Counted from the first letter of the stretch, positions 20,738-29,672 are shown. The stretch is 64,000 bases of DNA from Metellina segmentata (GCA_947359465.1 OX375874.1:102675441-102739440); one strand, 5' to 3'. Numbers and translations: made by a program. Notes: a model not told the origin generated them from the sequence alone.

Positions 20738-23700
20738 TCCTGCGAGGGCCGGCATGAGGGGAGAGGAAGGACCACCAGTCGATTCTGAGCACGAAGCTTT
20801 TCTCCATCCCTGGTCCGCACGCTGGCTACCCTGGTGATCTGATCTTTGCCCGGGAAGATGTTGGTTACGCGACCAAGAGTCCAGGAACAAGGAGCAGAAT
20901 TTGCCTCTTGAAGAAGAACCATGTCTCCAATTTGCAGAGGTTGTTTCGTTGAATTCCACTTTTGACGAGGCTGGAGTGTATGCAGGAGGTCTCGTGTCCA
21001 GCGGCGCCAGAAGGATTCCTTAACCTGCAATAAGAGTCTCCATCTGCAAGAGAGACTTATAATTTTTCGATTAGTGTTTGTAGAACTGTCAGTGTTTTCT
21101 GGAAGTTCCAGAAGGGGAACTCCGATTAGGAAGTGTCCAGGGGTAAGTGCACGAAGATCACTAGTTGCCGAGGATAAAGGTACCAGAGGCCTTGAGTTTA
21201 TGCAAGCCTCTATTTGACATAACACTGTAGAGAATTCCTCGAAATTGAGAAGTGTGCCTTGACAAGTTTTTGTGAGATGCCGCTTAGCAAGTTTAATTGA
21301 AGCTTCCCATAAACCACCTTGGTTAGGGGCATAGGGTGGAATAAAATGCCAATGAATGTTTCTTTCCGATGAGAAGTTCTGGACGGATTGCTCTTTTGTG
21401 AGTTTAAAAAGTGCTTTTAGATAGGCAGACGCACCGCGGAAATTAGTACCATTGTCTGAGAATATTTCCGAGGGACATCCTCGACGTGCGACAAATCGTC
21501 TCAATGCAGCCAAGAACGAGTCAGTAGAGAGACTGGAGACGGCTTCCAGATGTACGGCACGGGTACACATACATATGAAAAGGCAAATGTATGTCTTGAA
21601 TGTTGTCGCTTTTCGCTGGTGCTGGCATTTTGTACTAATTGGCCCAGCGAAATCAATTCCAACTTTGTCGAAGGGGCGTGACTGCATGATTCTTGCAATA
21701 GGTAAATCACCCATCTTTTGGTATACTGGCCTGGCCAATGATTTAAAGCATGTGATGCAACTGCGCACTACACTGCGTACTGTGGATTTGCCATCCGGAA
21801 TCCAGAAGATTTGACGGATCAACGATAAGACAAGTTCGGGTCCCGAATGAAGACTTGTAAGATGGAAATGTCGAATCACTAAGGCAGTAATTGGGTGTCT
21901 CTTAGGAAGTAGAATAGGAAATTTATGATCGAATGCTAATGTCTGATGATGTGATAAACGTCCTCCAACGCGAAGAAGTCCAACTTCGTCAAGAAAGACA
22001 TTTAAGGACAGTAGTTTGCTGGATTTAGGGAGAGGTTTATTTTTTGCTATAAGCTTAAGTTCGGAAGCGAATTCTTCTTGCTGTACAATTTTTAGAATAG
22101 CCGTTCGTGCACCGGTCAGTTCAGAAGTTTGAAGAGTACCTTTAAGCTTATTTCTAGATTTGAGGTTGTGAATGAAACGTAAGATCCAGGCTGTGACACG
22201 TAATAATGTTGTGTATGAAGAATACTTCAAGATAGCATGAGAGATTGGAGGTGATTCTTTAACTGTTTGTGGAACCAAATCCTTATTCTCGTCACGAATA
22301 AGTACTGAAGAAGTAGAGAGTTCAAAAGAAGTGAGAGCTCCGTATTCATTGTTGACAACAATCCAGTTTGGACCAGTGAACCACTCTAAATGAGCCAACA
22401 ACTGTGAAGGATAAAGTCCTCGACTAGCACAGTCTGCTGGGTTTTCTTTGCCAGGAATGTGGTTCCAAGAAGTTACTGACGTCAGGGAAAGTATTTTTCC
22501 CACTCGATGTTGTACAAACTGATTTCCTGAAGACGGAGGGTTTGTGATCCAACTCAATGCGATTGTTGAGTCGCACCAAAGGAATATTTGTGGGTTGGGA
22601 ACTGGGATTACTTTAAGAATTGTTGAAATTAGCTCGGCTAGCAGTAAACAACCCTGAAGCTCCAGCCGGGGTAGAGTTACTGGTTTAACAGGCGCAACTC
22701 TTGTTTTTGCTGCGAGTAAGGATACATGTGTCGACTCAGAAATGACCTTTAAATAAACTACTGAAGCATAAGCTTTAAGAGAAGCGTCGCAAAAGCCATG
22801 AAGTTCAAGAATACAATCCTCTGAAGTATGTATGTAGCGAGGAACTTTAATTTGTTTAAAGTGATGCATTTCTGCTTGGAATTTATTCCACCGTTCTAGA
22901 ATGTCTGGTGGAACGGGATCGTCCCAAGCCAATTTTGACTTCCACAAGTCCTGAAGCATAATCTTCAGAAGCAATATGGCAGGTGCCATTAGTCCCAGAG
23001 GATCAAAACTACGCGCTATGACCGATAACAGTTCACGTTTGGTGGAGACGGTTGGCTCTTCCACAGTCCGAACTTGCAGCGAATCGGTTGGAAGATTCCA
23101 AACGAGTCCCAAGATTTTTTGTGAAGACTCTTCAGCATCACTGAACGATTGGTTAAGGCTTTTGGCTTTTAACGAATAAGGCAATTCGCTTAGTACCTCT
23201 TCATGACTAGATGACCATTTCCGAAGAGGTAAACATCCTGCATTCATGAAACGTAGCATTTCATCGATTAAGGATTTTGCGGCTTCTACGGTGTCTGCAC
23301 CTGCTAAAAGATCATCAACGTAGAAATGATTTTCAGCAATTTTAGAGGCGTTCGGAAAGTTGTCTTGTTCGTCTTTGCACAATTGTTGCAACGTACGAAG
23401 TGCGAGGAAAGGCGAAGAAGACATTCCATAAGTTATAGTGTTTAGTTCGTAGGTAATCAATGGATCGGACGGGGTTTGTCTCCAAAATATTCTTTGGAAC
23501 GCGCGGTCTTCTTCCGCAATGAGGATTTGACGGTACATTTTACATATGTCTGCAGACACTGCAACCTTATAACTTCTAAAGTGAATTAAATTGTCAAATA
23601 TTTCGGTTTGTAATTTACGACCTTTCAGTAGAAGGTCGTTGACTGCATGCCCATTGGATGTTTTGCTCGACCCATCAAAAACAACGCGAAGAGCAGTTGT

Positions 23701-24579
23701 GGTTGAATGAAGATTTTCAACATAATGGTGAGGAAGATAATAGTGGTTCTGATCTATCTCCGAGGTGGAAGGAGGTAGAGGTGACATATGCCCTAGGGCT
23801 AGATATTCATTCATGAACTCACTATATTTGAGTTTTAAATCTGGCTTTTTAGCAAGTTTATTCTCTAATGAAAGAAAACGGTTGAGAGCTTTCGATCGAC
23901 TTTCACCTAAGTCTCTGTCATTACGAAAAGGGAGTTTTACTATGTATCTTCCCTCACTATTTCGTTGTAATGAATTTGTGTAAAGATCTTCACACTGAAT
24001 TTCTTCATTATTTACCAGTTCTTCACACGGAATCGATTCAATTTGCCAGAATTTTTGCAGTGTGCTATCACTACTGGCATTAACAGAAAGACAGCCGATA
24101 GAAATGTTCGAGTGTACGGCAGAGTTTATTTTTCCGGTGAGTAAATGTCCTAATTTTGTAGGAATAGCAACTGGTGAACCATTTTGTCCAACAATTGGAG
24201 AGCCGTTTAGTAGCAGAGGGAAAATGTCTGCTCCCAGAAGAATATCTATCGGTTTTTGACTTGTATAGTCTGGATCGGCTAGTACAAGTCCATATAAATG
24301 TGTCCATTTACGTTTCTGAATATAGAAGTTAGGGAGAGGTGGAGTCACTTTGTTTACTACTAATACTTCAATGTGAAAAGAATCTGACGAGAAGTGAGGA
24401 GAAAAAACAACGTTGGCGATGTGCAACGATGTTTCCGCCGTGACCCCATTAATTCCCATTAAGCGATGTGTAGTTTCCCGCAATGGTACTTGTAAGCGCT
24501 CCGCACATTCACGAGTCAAGAGAGAATTTTGGCTAGCTCCATCAATTAAAGCATTAAATTGCAAAAATTCCCCAGTTTT
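20722..24579 (-). CDS. pol: BEL/Pao Pol polyprotein (PR-RT-RNH-IN)
   Basis: Open for about 1285 codons directly after the gag TAA, in the gag frame. There is no ATG at its start, so it needs read-through of the stop or is cut off from translation; numbering here starts at the TTG at 24564. Protease: D8 in ALIDGASQNS, where the usual D-S/T-G reads D-G-A. Reverse transcriptase, about 285-480: FDGSS, then YVDD at 415-418. RNase H with CDAS (D593) and a WCDST-type motif. Integrase: zinc-binding HxxxxH-type segment and CITC, then the catalytic core D971 (GIDFAGP), D1037 (SDNGTNF) and E1087 (LWEAS), 49 residues between the last two. A DUF5641-like C-terminal domain ends in LVVLPLP. All catalytic residues apart from the variant protease motif are present, and no frameshift is seen. 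The stop lies in the 3' LTR. Confidence 0.93.
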   Translation of the reverse strand, partial: KTGEFLQFNALIDGASQNSLLTRECAERLQVPLRETTHRLMGINGVTAETSLHIANVVFSPHFSSDSFHIEVLVVNKVTPPLPNFYIQKRKWTHLYGLVLADPDYTSQKPIDILLGADIFPLLLNGSPIVGQNGSPVAIPTKLGHLLTGKINSAVHSNISIGCLSVNASSDSTLQKFWQIESIPCEELVNNEEIQCEDLYTNSLQRNSEGRYIVKLPFRNDRDLGESRSKALNRFLSLENKLAKKPDLKLKYSEFMNEYLALGHMSPLPPSTSEIDQNHYYLPHHYVENLHSTTTALRVVFDGSSKTSNGHAVNDLLLKGRKLQTEIFDNLIHFRSYKVAVSADICKMYRQILIAEEDRAFQRIFWRQTPSDPLITYELNTITYGMSSSPFLALRTLQQLCKDEQDNFPNASKIAENHFYVDDLLAGADTVEAAKSLIDEMLRFMNAGCLPLRKWSSSHEEVLSELPYSLKAKSLNQSFSDAEESSQKILGLVWNLPTDSLQVRTVEEPTVSTKRELLSVIARSFDPLGLMAPAILLLKIMLQDLWKSKLAWDDPVPPDILERWNKFQAEMHHFKQIKVPRYIHTSEDCILELHGFCDASLKAYASVVYLKVISESTHVSLLAAKTRVAPVKPVTLPRLELQGCLLLAELISTILKVIPVPNPQIFLWCDSTIALSWITNPPSSGNQFVQHRVGKILSLTSVTSWNHIPGKENPADCASRGLYPSQLLAHLEWFTGPNWIVVNNEYGALTSFELSTSSVLIRDENKDLVPQTVKESPPISHAILKYSSYTTLLRVTAWILRFIHNLKSRNKLKGTLQTSELTGARTAILKIVQQEEFASELKLIAKNKPLPKSSKLLSLNVFLDEVGLLRVGGRLSHHQTLAFDHKFPILLPKRHPITALVIRHFHLTSLHSGPELVLSLIRQIFWIPDGKSTVRSVVRSCITCFKSLARPVYQKMGDLPIARIMQSRPFDKVGIDFAGPISTKCQHQRKATTFKTYICLFICMCTRAVHLEAVSSLSTDSFLAALRRFVARRGCPSEIFSDNGTNFRGASAYLKALFKLTKEQSVQNFSSERNIHWHFIPPYAPNQGGLWEASIKLAKRHLTKTCQGTLLNFEEFSTVLCQIEACINSRPLVPLSSATSDLRALTPGHFLIGVPLLELPENTDSSTNTNRKIISLSCRWRLLLQVKESFWRRWTRDLLHTLQPRQKWNSTKQPLQIGDMVLLQEANSAPCSWTLGRVTNIFPGKDQITRVASVRTRDGEKLRAQNRLVVLPLPSCRPSQDVDLD

Positions 24580-25941
24580 TTATTTTATTTTTATTTGTGC
24601 GGTGGATAATAAAACATTACTTGTTTGAATATGTGATTGGCATTGGAGAGTTGTAGAAATGGATGATGATGGATGTTCCGGAGGGGCAATCGCGTTGTTT
24701 ACTTCATAATTTCCTACTCTATAAATATGCAATAAGGTATGATGTAAATTCGAAGAACAATTTTTACATCCACTTGTTATCCGACAGGGATCAGTGTGCC
24801 CGCGTAGGCAATTTGCACAGAGTTTATTCGTTTCTACAAATTTCCACCGATCAGTTACGGACATACGATTGAAACATGCACACTTATAAAGAGGATGGAT
24901 GTTATTGTTCCCACAAAGAACGCAAGCTTTCCCATTTACAGCGATCGCACTCGCTACTAGAGGTCTAGCAAACGAACTGCTCCGTTCCGGTTTTTTACTC
25001 CCCCCGAACCTGTTTACATTAGCGTTTCTCCCTGGCATTTCACTCCCCCCGCTAGGAAACGCAGAAAAAGAAGAAACAGAACGAGCTTCACACTCCAAAA
25101 AGGTTCGGAACGTTTCGAGATCGGGATAAATGTCCTTCCTCAAGGTCAAATGCCATCGCTGTTTAACTGCGTCGTCGATTTTCGTTAAGATGTGAGAAAT
25201 GATGATTAACTCACTCAAAGAATCTGATTTTAACCCTATGGTTTGCAGATTTCGAACTGCCTCGTTGCAATTGTCTAAAACATCCAATAAAGCTTTAGTG
25301 TTATTGGCTTTGTTAATTTTCATGCCAAAAATTTTATTTATGTGGACGAATGCCAATTGAATTTTGTCTTCATACCTATCGCATAATATCTCCCAGCAAT
25401 GCCTCAAATTCCCTGATTGCATTTGAAATCCGCGAATTAATTTTGCAGCATTGCCACGTGTAGATGCAAACAGGTATTGTAATTTCTCGATGTCCGACAA
25501 CTCGGTGTTGTCGAGAACAGAGGTTTGAAATAACTCCCTAAAGGTAATCCACTGTTCCAGTTCACCGGAAAAATGTGGAAGTTCCAATTTAGGCAGTTTT
25601 GTTTTAGACTTATTAGCTGAATTTTGAACATTATTGCCATTTCCCACTGTTGAGACTTGTTCATGTTTATCATTGACAGTTTTATTTTCCAAATCAACGG
25701 ATAAATTTAGAAGTATGTCCTGATAATTAAGATACGTATCCAAATAATCATCTGTGTCCTTCGAAGACAACTCCGAAAATGAATTGGATAGCCGAGTATC
25801 GAATGAATTGACTTTAGTTTTTAGCGCCTGTACCATACTTTGCTCAGTTATTTGACATCGTTGGATCTTCTCCCCAATTCTGTCAATTTCTTTACACAGA
25901 ATTTCAAAATTCTGCGTAGTTTTCGCATTTTTAGGTGCCAT
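24580..25941 (-). CDS. gag: BEL/Pao Gag
   Basis: 453 residues from an ATG 17 bases after the primer-binding site to a TAA at 24582-24580. The N-terminal ~100 residues are polar and possibly helical. Residues ~116-260 form the DUF1759-type capsid region typical of Pao Gag (LPKLELPHFSG at 116-126, then WITFRELF and EKLQYLFASTRGNAAKLIRGF). The C-terminus carries a Cys/His region: C340-x2-C343, then C375-x2-C378-x3-H382-x3-C386, followed by further Cys and His (CKNC, HH), matching the zinc-knuckle nucleic-acid binding end of the family. No internal frameshift or stop is visible. Gag should form the particle that packages the element RNA. Pol follows in the same frame directly after the stop. Confidence 0.93.
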   Translation of the reverse strand: MAPKNAKTTQNFEILCKEIDRIGEKIQRCQITEQSMVQALKTKVNSFDTRLSNSFSELSSKDTDDYLDTYLNYQDILLNLSVDLENKTVNDKHEQVSTVGNGNNVQNSANKSKTKLPKLELPHFSGELEQWITFRELFQTSVLDNTELSDIEKLQYLFASTRGNAAKLIRGFQMQSGNLRHCWEILCDRYEDKIQLAFVHINKIFGMKINKANNTKALLDVLDNCNEAVRNLQTIGLKSDSLSELIIISHILTKIDDAVKQRWHLTLRKDIYPDLETFRTFLECEARSVSSFSAFPSGGSEMPGRNANVNRFGGSKKPERSSSFARPLVASAIAVNGKACVLCGNNNIHPLYKCACFNRMSVTDRWKFVETNKLCANCLRGHTDPCRITSGCKNCSSNLHHTLLHIYRVGNYEVNNAIAPPEHPSSSISTTLQCQSHIQTSNVLLSTAQIKIK

Positions 25942-25957
25942 AATTATACGGCGGAAC

Positions 25958-25974
25958 TCCGGCTCGACGGACCA
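25958..25974 (-). promoter_or_regulatory. BEL/Pao primer-binding site, probably tRNA-Tyr
   Basis: Two bases after the 5' LTR the minus strand reads TGGTCCGTCGAGCCGGA. Its complement ends TCCGGCTCGACGGACCA, which matches my recollection of the eukaryotic tRNA-Tyr 3' end (TCCGGCTCGAAGGACCA) at 16 of 17 bases, including CCA. Reverse transcription would start here. The tRNA identity needs comparison with this species' tRNA-Tyr. Confidence 0.7.
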
Positions 25975-25976
25975 AA

Positions 25977-26337
25977 TGAAAGTTTAAGTATACAGAGTTA
26001 CGGATATGAGATTTAGAGCATTGAATTTATACGAATTAGGTTACTACAAAGATTAAAGGTTGACTCACCTTGTTCCCCAAGAGCTATCATCAGTGGACGA
26101 AATAAAGACAGAACACTAGTTTCGATGAAATGCGATTCTTTGTTTAAAGTGTAAAGTATAAGACATACATGCGCAGGCGACTTTACCGTGCGTAGACGGA
26201 ATACAGAATGCCACGCCGCCGACCGAGGGCGATGTCGAATACAGGGGGTGCGCGATGACCCCAGGAGTGACCCTAGAGGTTACACCAAAAAGAATGTTCA
26301 TCACGTGGCGTCCTCTTGTGGCTAATCTAAATCAACA
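25977..26337 (-). repeat. BEL/Pao 5' LTR
   Basis: Carries the promoter for the element. In sense orientation a strong 5' splice-site consensus, AAGGTGAGT, lies at 26071-26063, and a TATAAA-like sequence lies closer to the 3' end of the LTR. Which positions start transcription cannot be read from sequence alone. Confidence 0.95.
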
Positions 26338-26342
26338 GTGGA

Positions 26343-26560
26343 ACTCATACACTTTAAATCTGCTGTGATATTAAATATCATCACATTGTCGTGGCCTTGA
26401 AGCTTAGAAAGTGGAGTGGCAGCTCACGTGTTGACTCGTCATCTGACGAGTGGTTCAAATTTACGAGGTGTTGCCCTCGGAGACTGATCCCGGACCATCA
26501 CCAATAGCCCGTTGCGTTTAGCTCTAATGTGACGTCAATTAAAACACCTACCCCTACTTA
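26343..26560 (+). mobile_element. SINE body, disrupted at its 5' edge by the BEL/Pao insertion
   Basis: Starts right after the right target duplication with ACTTTAAATCTGCTGTG and continues through TGGAGTGGCAGCTCACGTGT, CGTCATCTGACG, GATCCCGGACCATCACCAAT and GACGTCAATTAAAA. No head is found on the other side of the BEL/Pao element (20300-20376), so it may already have been truncated. Confidence 0.75.
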
Positions 26561-26606
26561 TAGCAATGTATGAAAAGTAAGTTACATAAAGCCTAGTCTA
26601 TTTAGG

Positions 26607-26811
26607 GCCGTAATGGTAATGGTAATGGTAATTTTAGCTAACGTCTTACTAGAGCAACACAATGGGCTATTGACGACGGTCCGGGATCAGTCCCTTAAGA
26701 GAAAGATCCTAGGACAACACTTCGTAATTTTTAACCACGGTCAGATGACGAAGCAACACCTGAGCTGGCACCCCACTCTCCAAACTTCCACACCAACCCA
26801 ACGTATTTAGG
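26607..26811 (-). mobile_element. SINE, headless copy with (GGTAAT)n tail
   Basis: Begins on the plus strand with repeated GGTAAT, the complement of the ATTACC tail of the family, followed by the body in reverse order up to the CCAACCCAACG block. The head is missing. Confidence 0.8.
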
Positions 26812-26899
26812 GGCGATGTCGCCTGATTAAAATAGTTACGGAATAGAAACAGAAGGGTTGCTTGTTCGAATCGAACCAAAGACCATCCTGTATTAAGTA
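26812..26899 (+). mobile_element. SINE head fragment
   Basis: Plus-strand tRNA-like head, with TAGTTACGGAATAGAAACAG and the B-box-like TTGTTCGAATCGAACC, ending at ATCCTGT. No body follows in this orientation. Confidence 0.5.
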
Positions 26900-26902
26900 A
26901 TG

Positions 26903-27350
26903 GTAATTGGTATAATTTTAAATAACGTCGTTCTTGAGCAACACAACGGGCTATTGAAGACGGTCCGTGATCAATCCCTTAAGGGTAATTGGTAATTGGT
27001 AATTTTTTAGTTAACGTCGTACTAGAGCAACACAACGAGCTATTCATGACTGTCCGGGACCAGTCCCTTAAGGGAAAGATCCGAGGACAACACCTCGTAA
27101 TTTTGAACCACGGTCAGATGACGAAAAAACACCTGAGCTGGCACCCCACTCTCCAAACTTCCACGCCAACCCAACGTGAGGACTTTCGGCCACGACAGAT
27201 TTCAGGTGCACCAGCCGCCTCTACACCATACTCTTACAAACATCCATGCCCGGACCTGGATTCGAACCAGGAACCTTCCGATCTAGAGGCTAACACCTTA
27301 ACCACTATACCGGTTGGTCGGCAATCAATCCCTTAAGGGAAAGATCCGAC
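26903..27350 (-). mobile_element. Older SINE split by a younger SINE
   Basis: The minus-strand SINE 3' part at 26903-26985 continues at 27324-27350 after the complete copy 26986-27323. The shared ATCAATCCCTTAAGGG at the two joints is the target duplication of the younger copy. The interrupted copy ends near 27350, where another SINE begins in the other orientation. Confidence 0.75.
26986..27323 (-). mobile_element. Complete tRNA-headed SINE with 16-bp target duplication
   Basis: 338 bp on the minus strand. The head carries RNA polymerase III promoter boxes: an A-box-like TATAGTGGTTAAGG (27309-27296) and a perfect B box GGTTCGAATCC (27268-27258). The body follows with ATCTGTCGTGGCC, CACGTTGGGTTGGCGTGGAA, GTGCCAGCTCAGG, CGTCATCTGACCGTGG, TTACGAGGTGTTGTCCTCGG and a 3' ACGTTAACTAAAAAATTACC ending in ATTACC repeats. 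The 16 bases ATCAATCCCTTAAGGG flank it at 26970-26985 and 27324-27339. A short-repeat tail rather than poly-A suggests mobilisation by an RTE-like or similar LINE (inference). This is the best reference copy in the window. Confidence 0.92.
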
Positions 27351-27361
27351 CGTGTACTAAG

Positions 27362-27572
27362 AGGGCTGGTAAACGTTAAATATGTCGTGGCCTCAAATAT
27401 CCTCACGTTGGCGTGGTGTCGATGTTTTGAGAGTGGGATTCCAACACTGGTGTTGACCTCGTCATCTCACCGTAGCTCAAAAACACTTGGTGTTGTCATC
27501 AAATCTTTCCTTTGGGGAAGGATACACCGTCACCAATAGCTCCAGTGAAACGTAAATTAAAATACCCACCTA
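27362..27572 (+). mobile_element. SINE body
   Basis: Plus-strand headless copy: GGCTGGTAAACGTTAAATAT, CCTCACGTTGGCGTGG, CCTCGTCATCTCACCG, GTGTTGTCATC, CACCGTCACCAATAGC and a final AAATTAAAATACC. Confidence 0.75.
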
Positions 27573-28080
27573 CCAAACCAATGTATGTCCATTAATGTCT
27601 GTTGATGAGTTCCCCAGTGTATTATTATGATAAATCGATTTAAACGTTCGCATCCAAGTGTCTTTATAGCTTTCGACAGGCTCTATTTCAAAGCTATAGA
27701 AGATCATCTCATTCAGGGATATCCACCCAATGTCTTTCGACTGACGCCCCCTAAGCTTTTCGATACATTTTCTTAGAATTGCAATTCCCACCAGTTTCCA
27801 CCACGTGAACACCCTATGTCCTTCGGTAGAGTGATCGGGATTTGTTTATTACCCACAGCCTTGCCAACTTTGACGCCATAGCTGCAGTGGGAATCCGCCA
27901 TCTGCATAATGCTTTTCCGCAGGAAGTCCCTCGAGTTATCCCCAACACCTGTTTCTAGGTAATGGATTTGTGCGGCTTTAATCATCTGCCAAAGCTCGTG
28001 CGTGGGGTGGAATGCGAAAGCAGAGATCGCCCACCGATACATATTCAGCAGAGCGGCTTGGAGAAATTATGGAGTTGTTA
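27573..28080 (-). pseudogene. Decayed coding segment of unknown family
   Basis: Two adjacent minus-strand frames, 28042-27773 and 27812-27570, read as one protein broken by a frameshift near 27780-27810. Protein-like stretches include FHPTHELWQMIKAAQIHYLE, FLRKSIMQMADSHCSYGVKV and LRGRQSKDIGWISLNEMIF. The region is GC-richer than its flanks. Upstream on the minus strand the frame continues through QAALLNMYRW into the tandem array at 28043-29370, whose units encode the same boundary. I do not recognise the family. A host gene relic or an old integrated viral gene are both possible and I cannot choose between them. Confidence 0.45.
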
Positions 28081-29370
28081 ATACTTCAGGAAATCCGCAC
28101 ATGCAGTTCAGGTGAACGAATGACGGTGTGGATTGAGCGGCAGTTTTGATTCGGGTTATCTGCGGAATTTCGTTGGTGAGAGATTTGTTGGTAAGATTTG
28201 TGGGATTTATGTTGATTAATAATCTACTACTTTTGGGGAGGGGTCGGATTTTGTGGCTCTAAGGTCATAAATGTCAATGCTGCGACATTAACGAGTCAGA
28301 CTGTATCGGGTAATATACCCAAGGAACGTTTTTAATGATATCAGACATCTGAATGGAAAGTAGAGGTCGTCTACCGATGCAAATTCAGCAGAGCGGCTCG
28401 GAGAAATTATGGAATTGTTAATACTTCAGGAGATCCATGCATGCAAGGCAGATGAACGAATTGGATTTGAGCGGTGTTGGGGATTCGGGTTGTTTGCGAC
28501 GTTTCGTTAATGAGATATTTGTTGCTACGATATGTAGAATTTATATTGATTAACTTATCTGCTACTTTTTTTTCGGGGGGGGGGGTCGTGTTTTCAGTCT
28601 CTAAGGTCGTAAGTGTTGATGATGCGACATTAACGAGACAGACTATATCGGGTAATATACCCAAGGAACGTTTTTATTGAATTAGAAGAGATCCGAAATC
28701 TGAATAGAAAGTAGAGATCGTTCACCTATGCATATTCAGCAGAGCGACTTGGAGTTTTTGTGGAGTTGTTATTACATCAGGAAATCCGAACATGCAGGGC
28801 AGGTGATCTAATGCCGGCTTGTATTGAGCGGTGTTGTGGATTCGGGTTGTCTGCGCAATTTTGATGGTGCTATATTTGTTGCTACGATTTGTAGGATTTA
28901 TATTGATTAACTTATCTACTACTTTTGGGGAGCTGTTAGAATTTATGGCTCTAATGTCATATTTGCCCATGATGCGACAGTAACGAGGTAGACAGTATCG
29001 GGTAATACACCCAAGGCACGTTTTTACTGAATTAAAATAGATCAGAAATCTGAATTGATAGCAAAGATCGTCCTCCTATGCAGATTCAGCCGAGCGACTT
29101 GGAGAAATTATGGAGTTGTTAATACTTCAAGAAATCCATACATGTATTGCAGATGAACGAATTGGATTGAGGGGTGGTTTGGTTTCGGGTTGTCTGCGAA
29201 ATTTGTTTGATGAGAATTTGAGGTATGTTCTATTGATTAACTTATCTACTACTTTGGAGGGGTTGGAATTTATGTCTCTAGAGCCATATTTGGCCATGAT
29301 ATGACGAACAACAAGGTAGACAATATCGAGTAATAGACACCAAGAAAGTGTTTACTGAATTAGAAGAGAT
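28043..29370 (-). repeat. Tandem array of ~340-360-bp units with partly open coding frame, four copies
   Basis: Units start at ATTCAGC at 28043, 28383, 28734 and 29094 (spacing 340, 351, 360). On the minus strand two units keep long frames, 28970-28722 (82 codons) and 28664-28407 (85 codons). These align with each other: both contain DKLININ, RSNKY, TTRI and NTAQ, and the blocks LPCMFGFPDVITTP and LPCMHGSPEVLTIP. The unit ends in LQVALLNMHR (28734 copy), and the corresponding end of the first unit runs into the decayed coding segment at 28080-27573. A preserved frame across copies suggests that a coding stretch was amplified, later decaying. Confidence 0.75.
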
Positions 29371-29372
29371 AG

Positions 29373-29672
29373 ATATTTTAATTACCGTCGTACTGGAGAT
29401 AGAGAACCGACTATTGGAAACTGCCCGGGACAAATCCGAAACGAATGAATCAAGGACAACACCACGTAGTTTTGAACCATGGTCAGATGTCGAGGTCACA
29501 CCTGATCGGGTGCCCCACTCTCAGAAATCCCACACTACGTCAACGTAAAGACATTTGAGGCCACAACAAACTTAACGTTCATCAGCCCTCTTTGTACACG
29601 ACGATGTTTGGCTAAATTCGACCTTGAAACTTTCCGGTACATAATTCGTTACTTTTCCATCAGAGCTATCTC
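29373..29672 (-). mobile_element. SINE, nearly full length
   Basis: Minus strand, diverged. Body in order, head visible as GTAACGAATTATGTACCGG and a degenerate B box with GGTCGAATTT. It directly abuts the right end of the tandem array. Confidence 0.75.

Larger units (their letters stand above)
20372..26342 (-). mobile_element. Full-length BEL/Pao LTR retrotransposon
   Basis: The element proper is 20377-26337 (5961 bp), transcribed on the minus strand. It has two 361-bp LTRs starting TG and ending CA, a primer-binding site, gag, and pol in BEL/Pao order (protease, reverse transcriptase, RNase H, integrase). There is no envelope gene. The five bases GTGGA flank it at 20372-20376 and 26338-26342, a 5-bp target duplication as usual for this superfamily. 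I find no difference between the LTRs by eye over 361 bp, so insertion was recent. The only visible coding defect is one TAA between gag and pol. A polypurine tract next to the 3' LTR is not obvious. It landed at the 5' edge of a SINE copy (26343-26560). Confidence 0.95.

Noticed and set aside
24560..24590. Programmed frameshift at the gag-pol junction (AAAAAAC heptamer)
   Set aside because: Gag and pol are in the same frame, so a shift would lead out of pol; the heptamer also lies after the stop codon.
27240..27316. A genuine tRNA gene on the minus strand
   Set aside because: A and B boxes are good, but the sequence does not close into an acceptor stem and continues into the SINE body; it is the SINE head.
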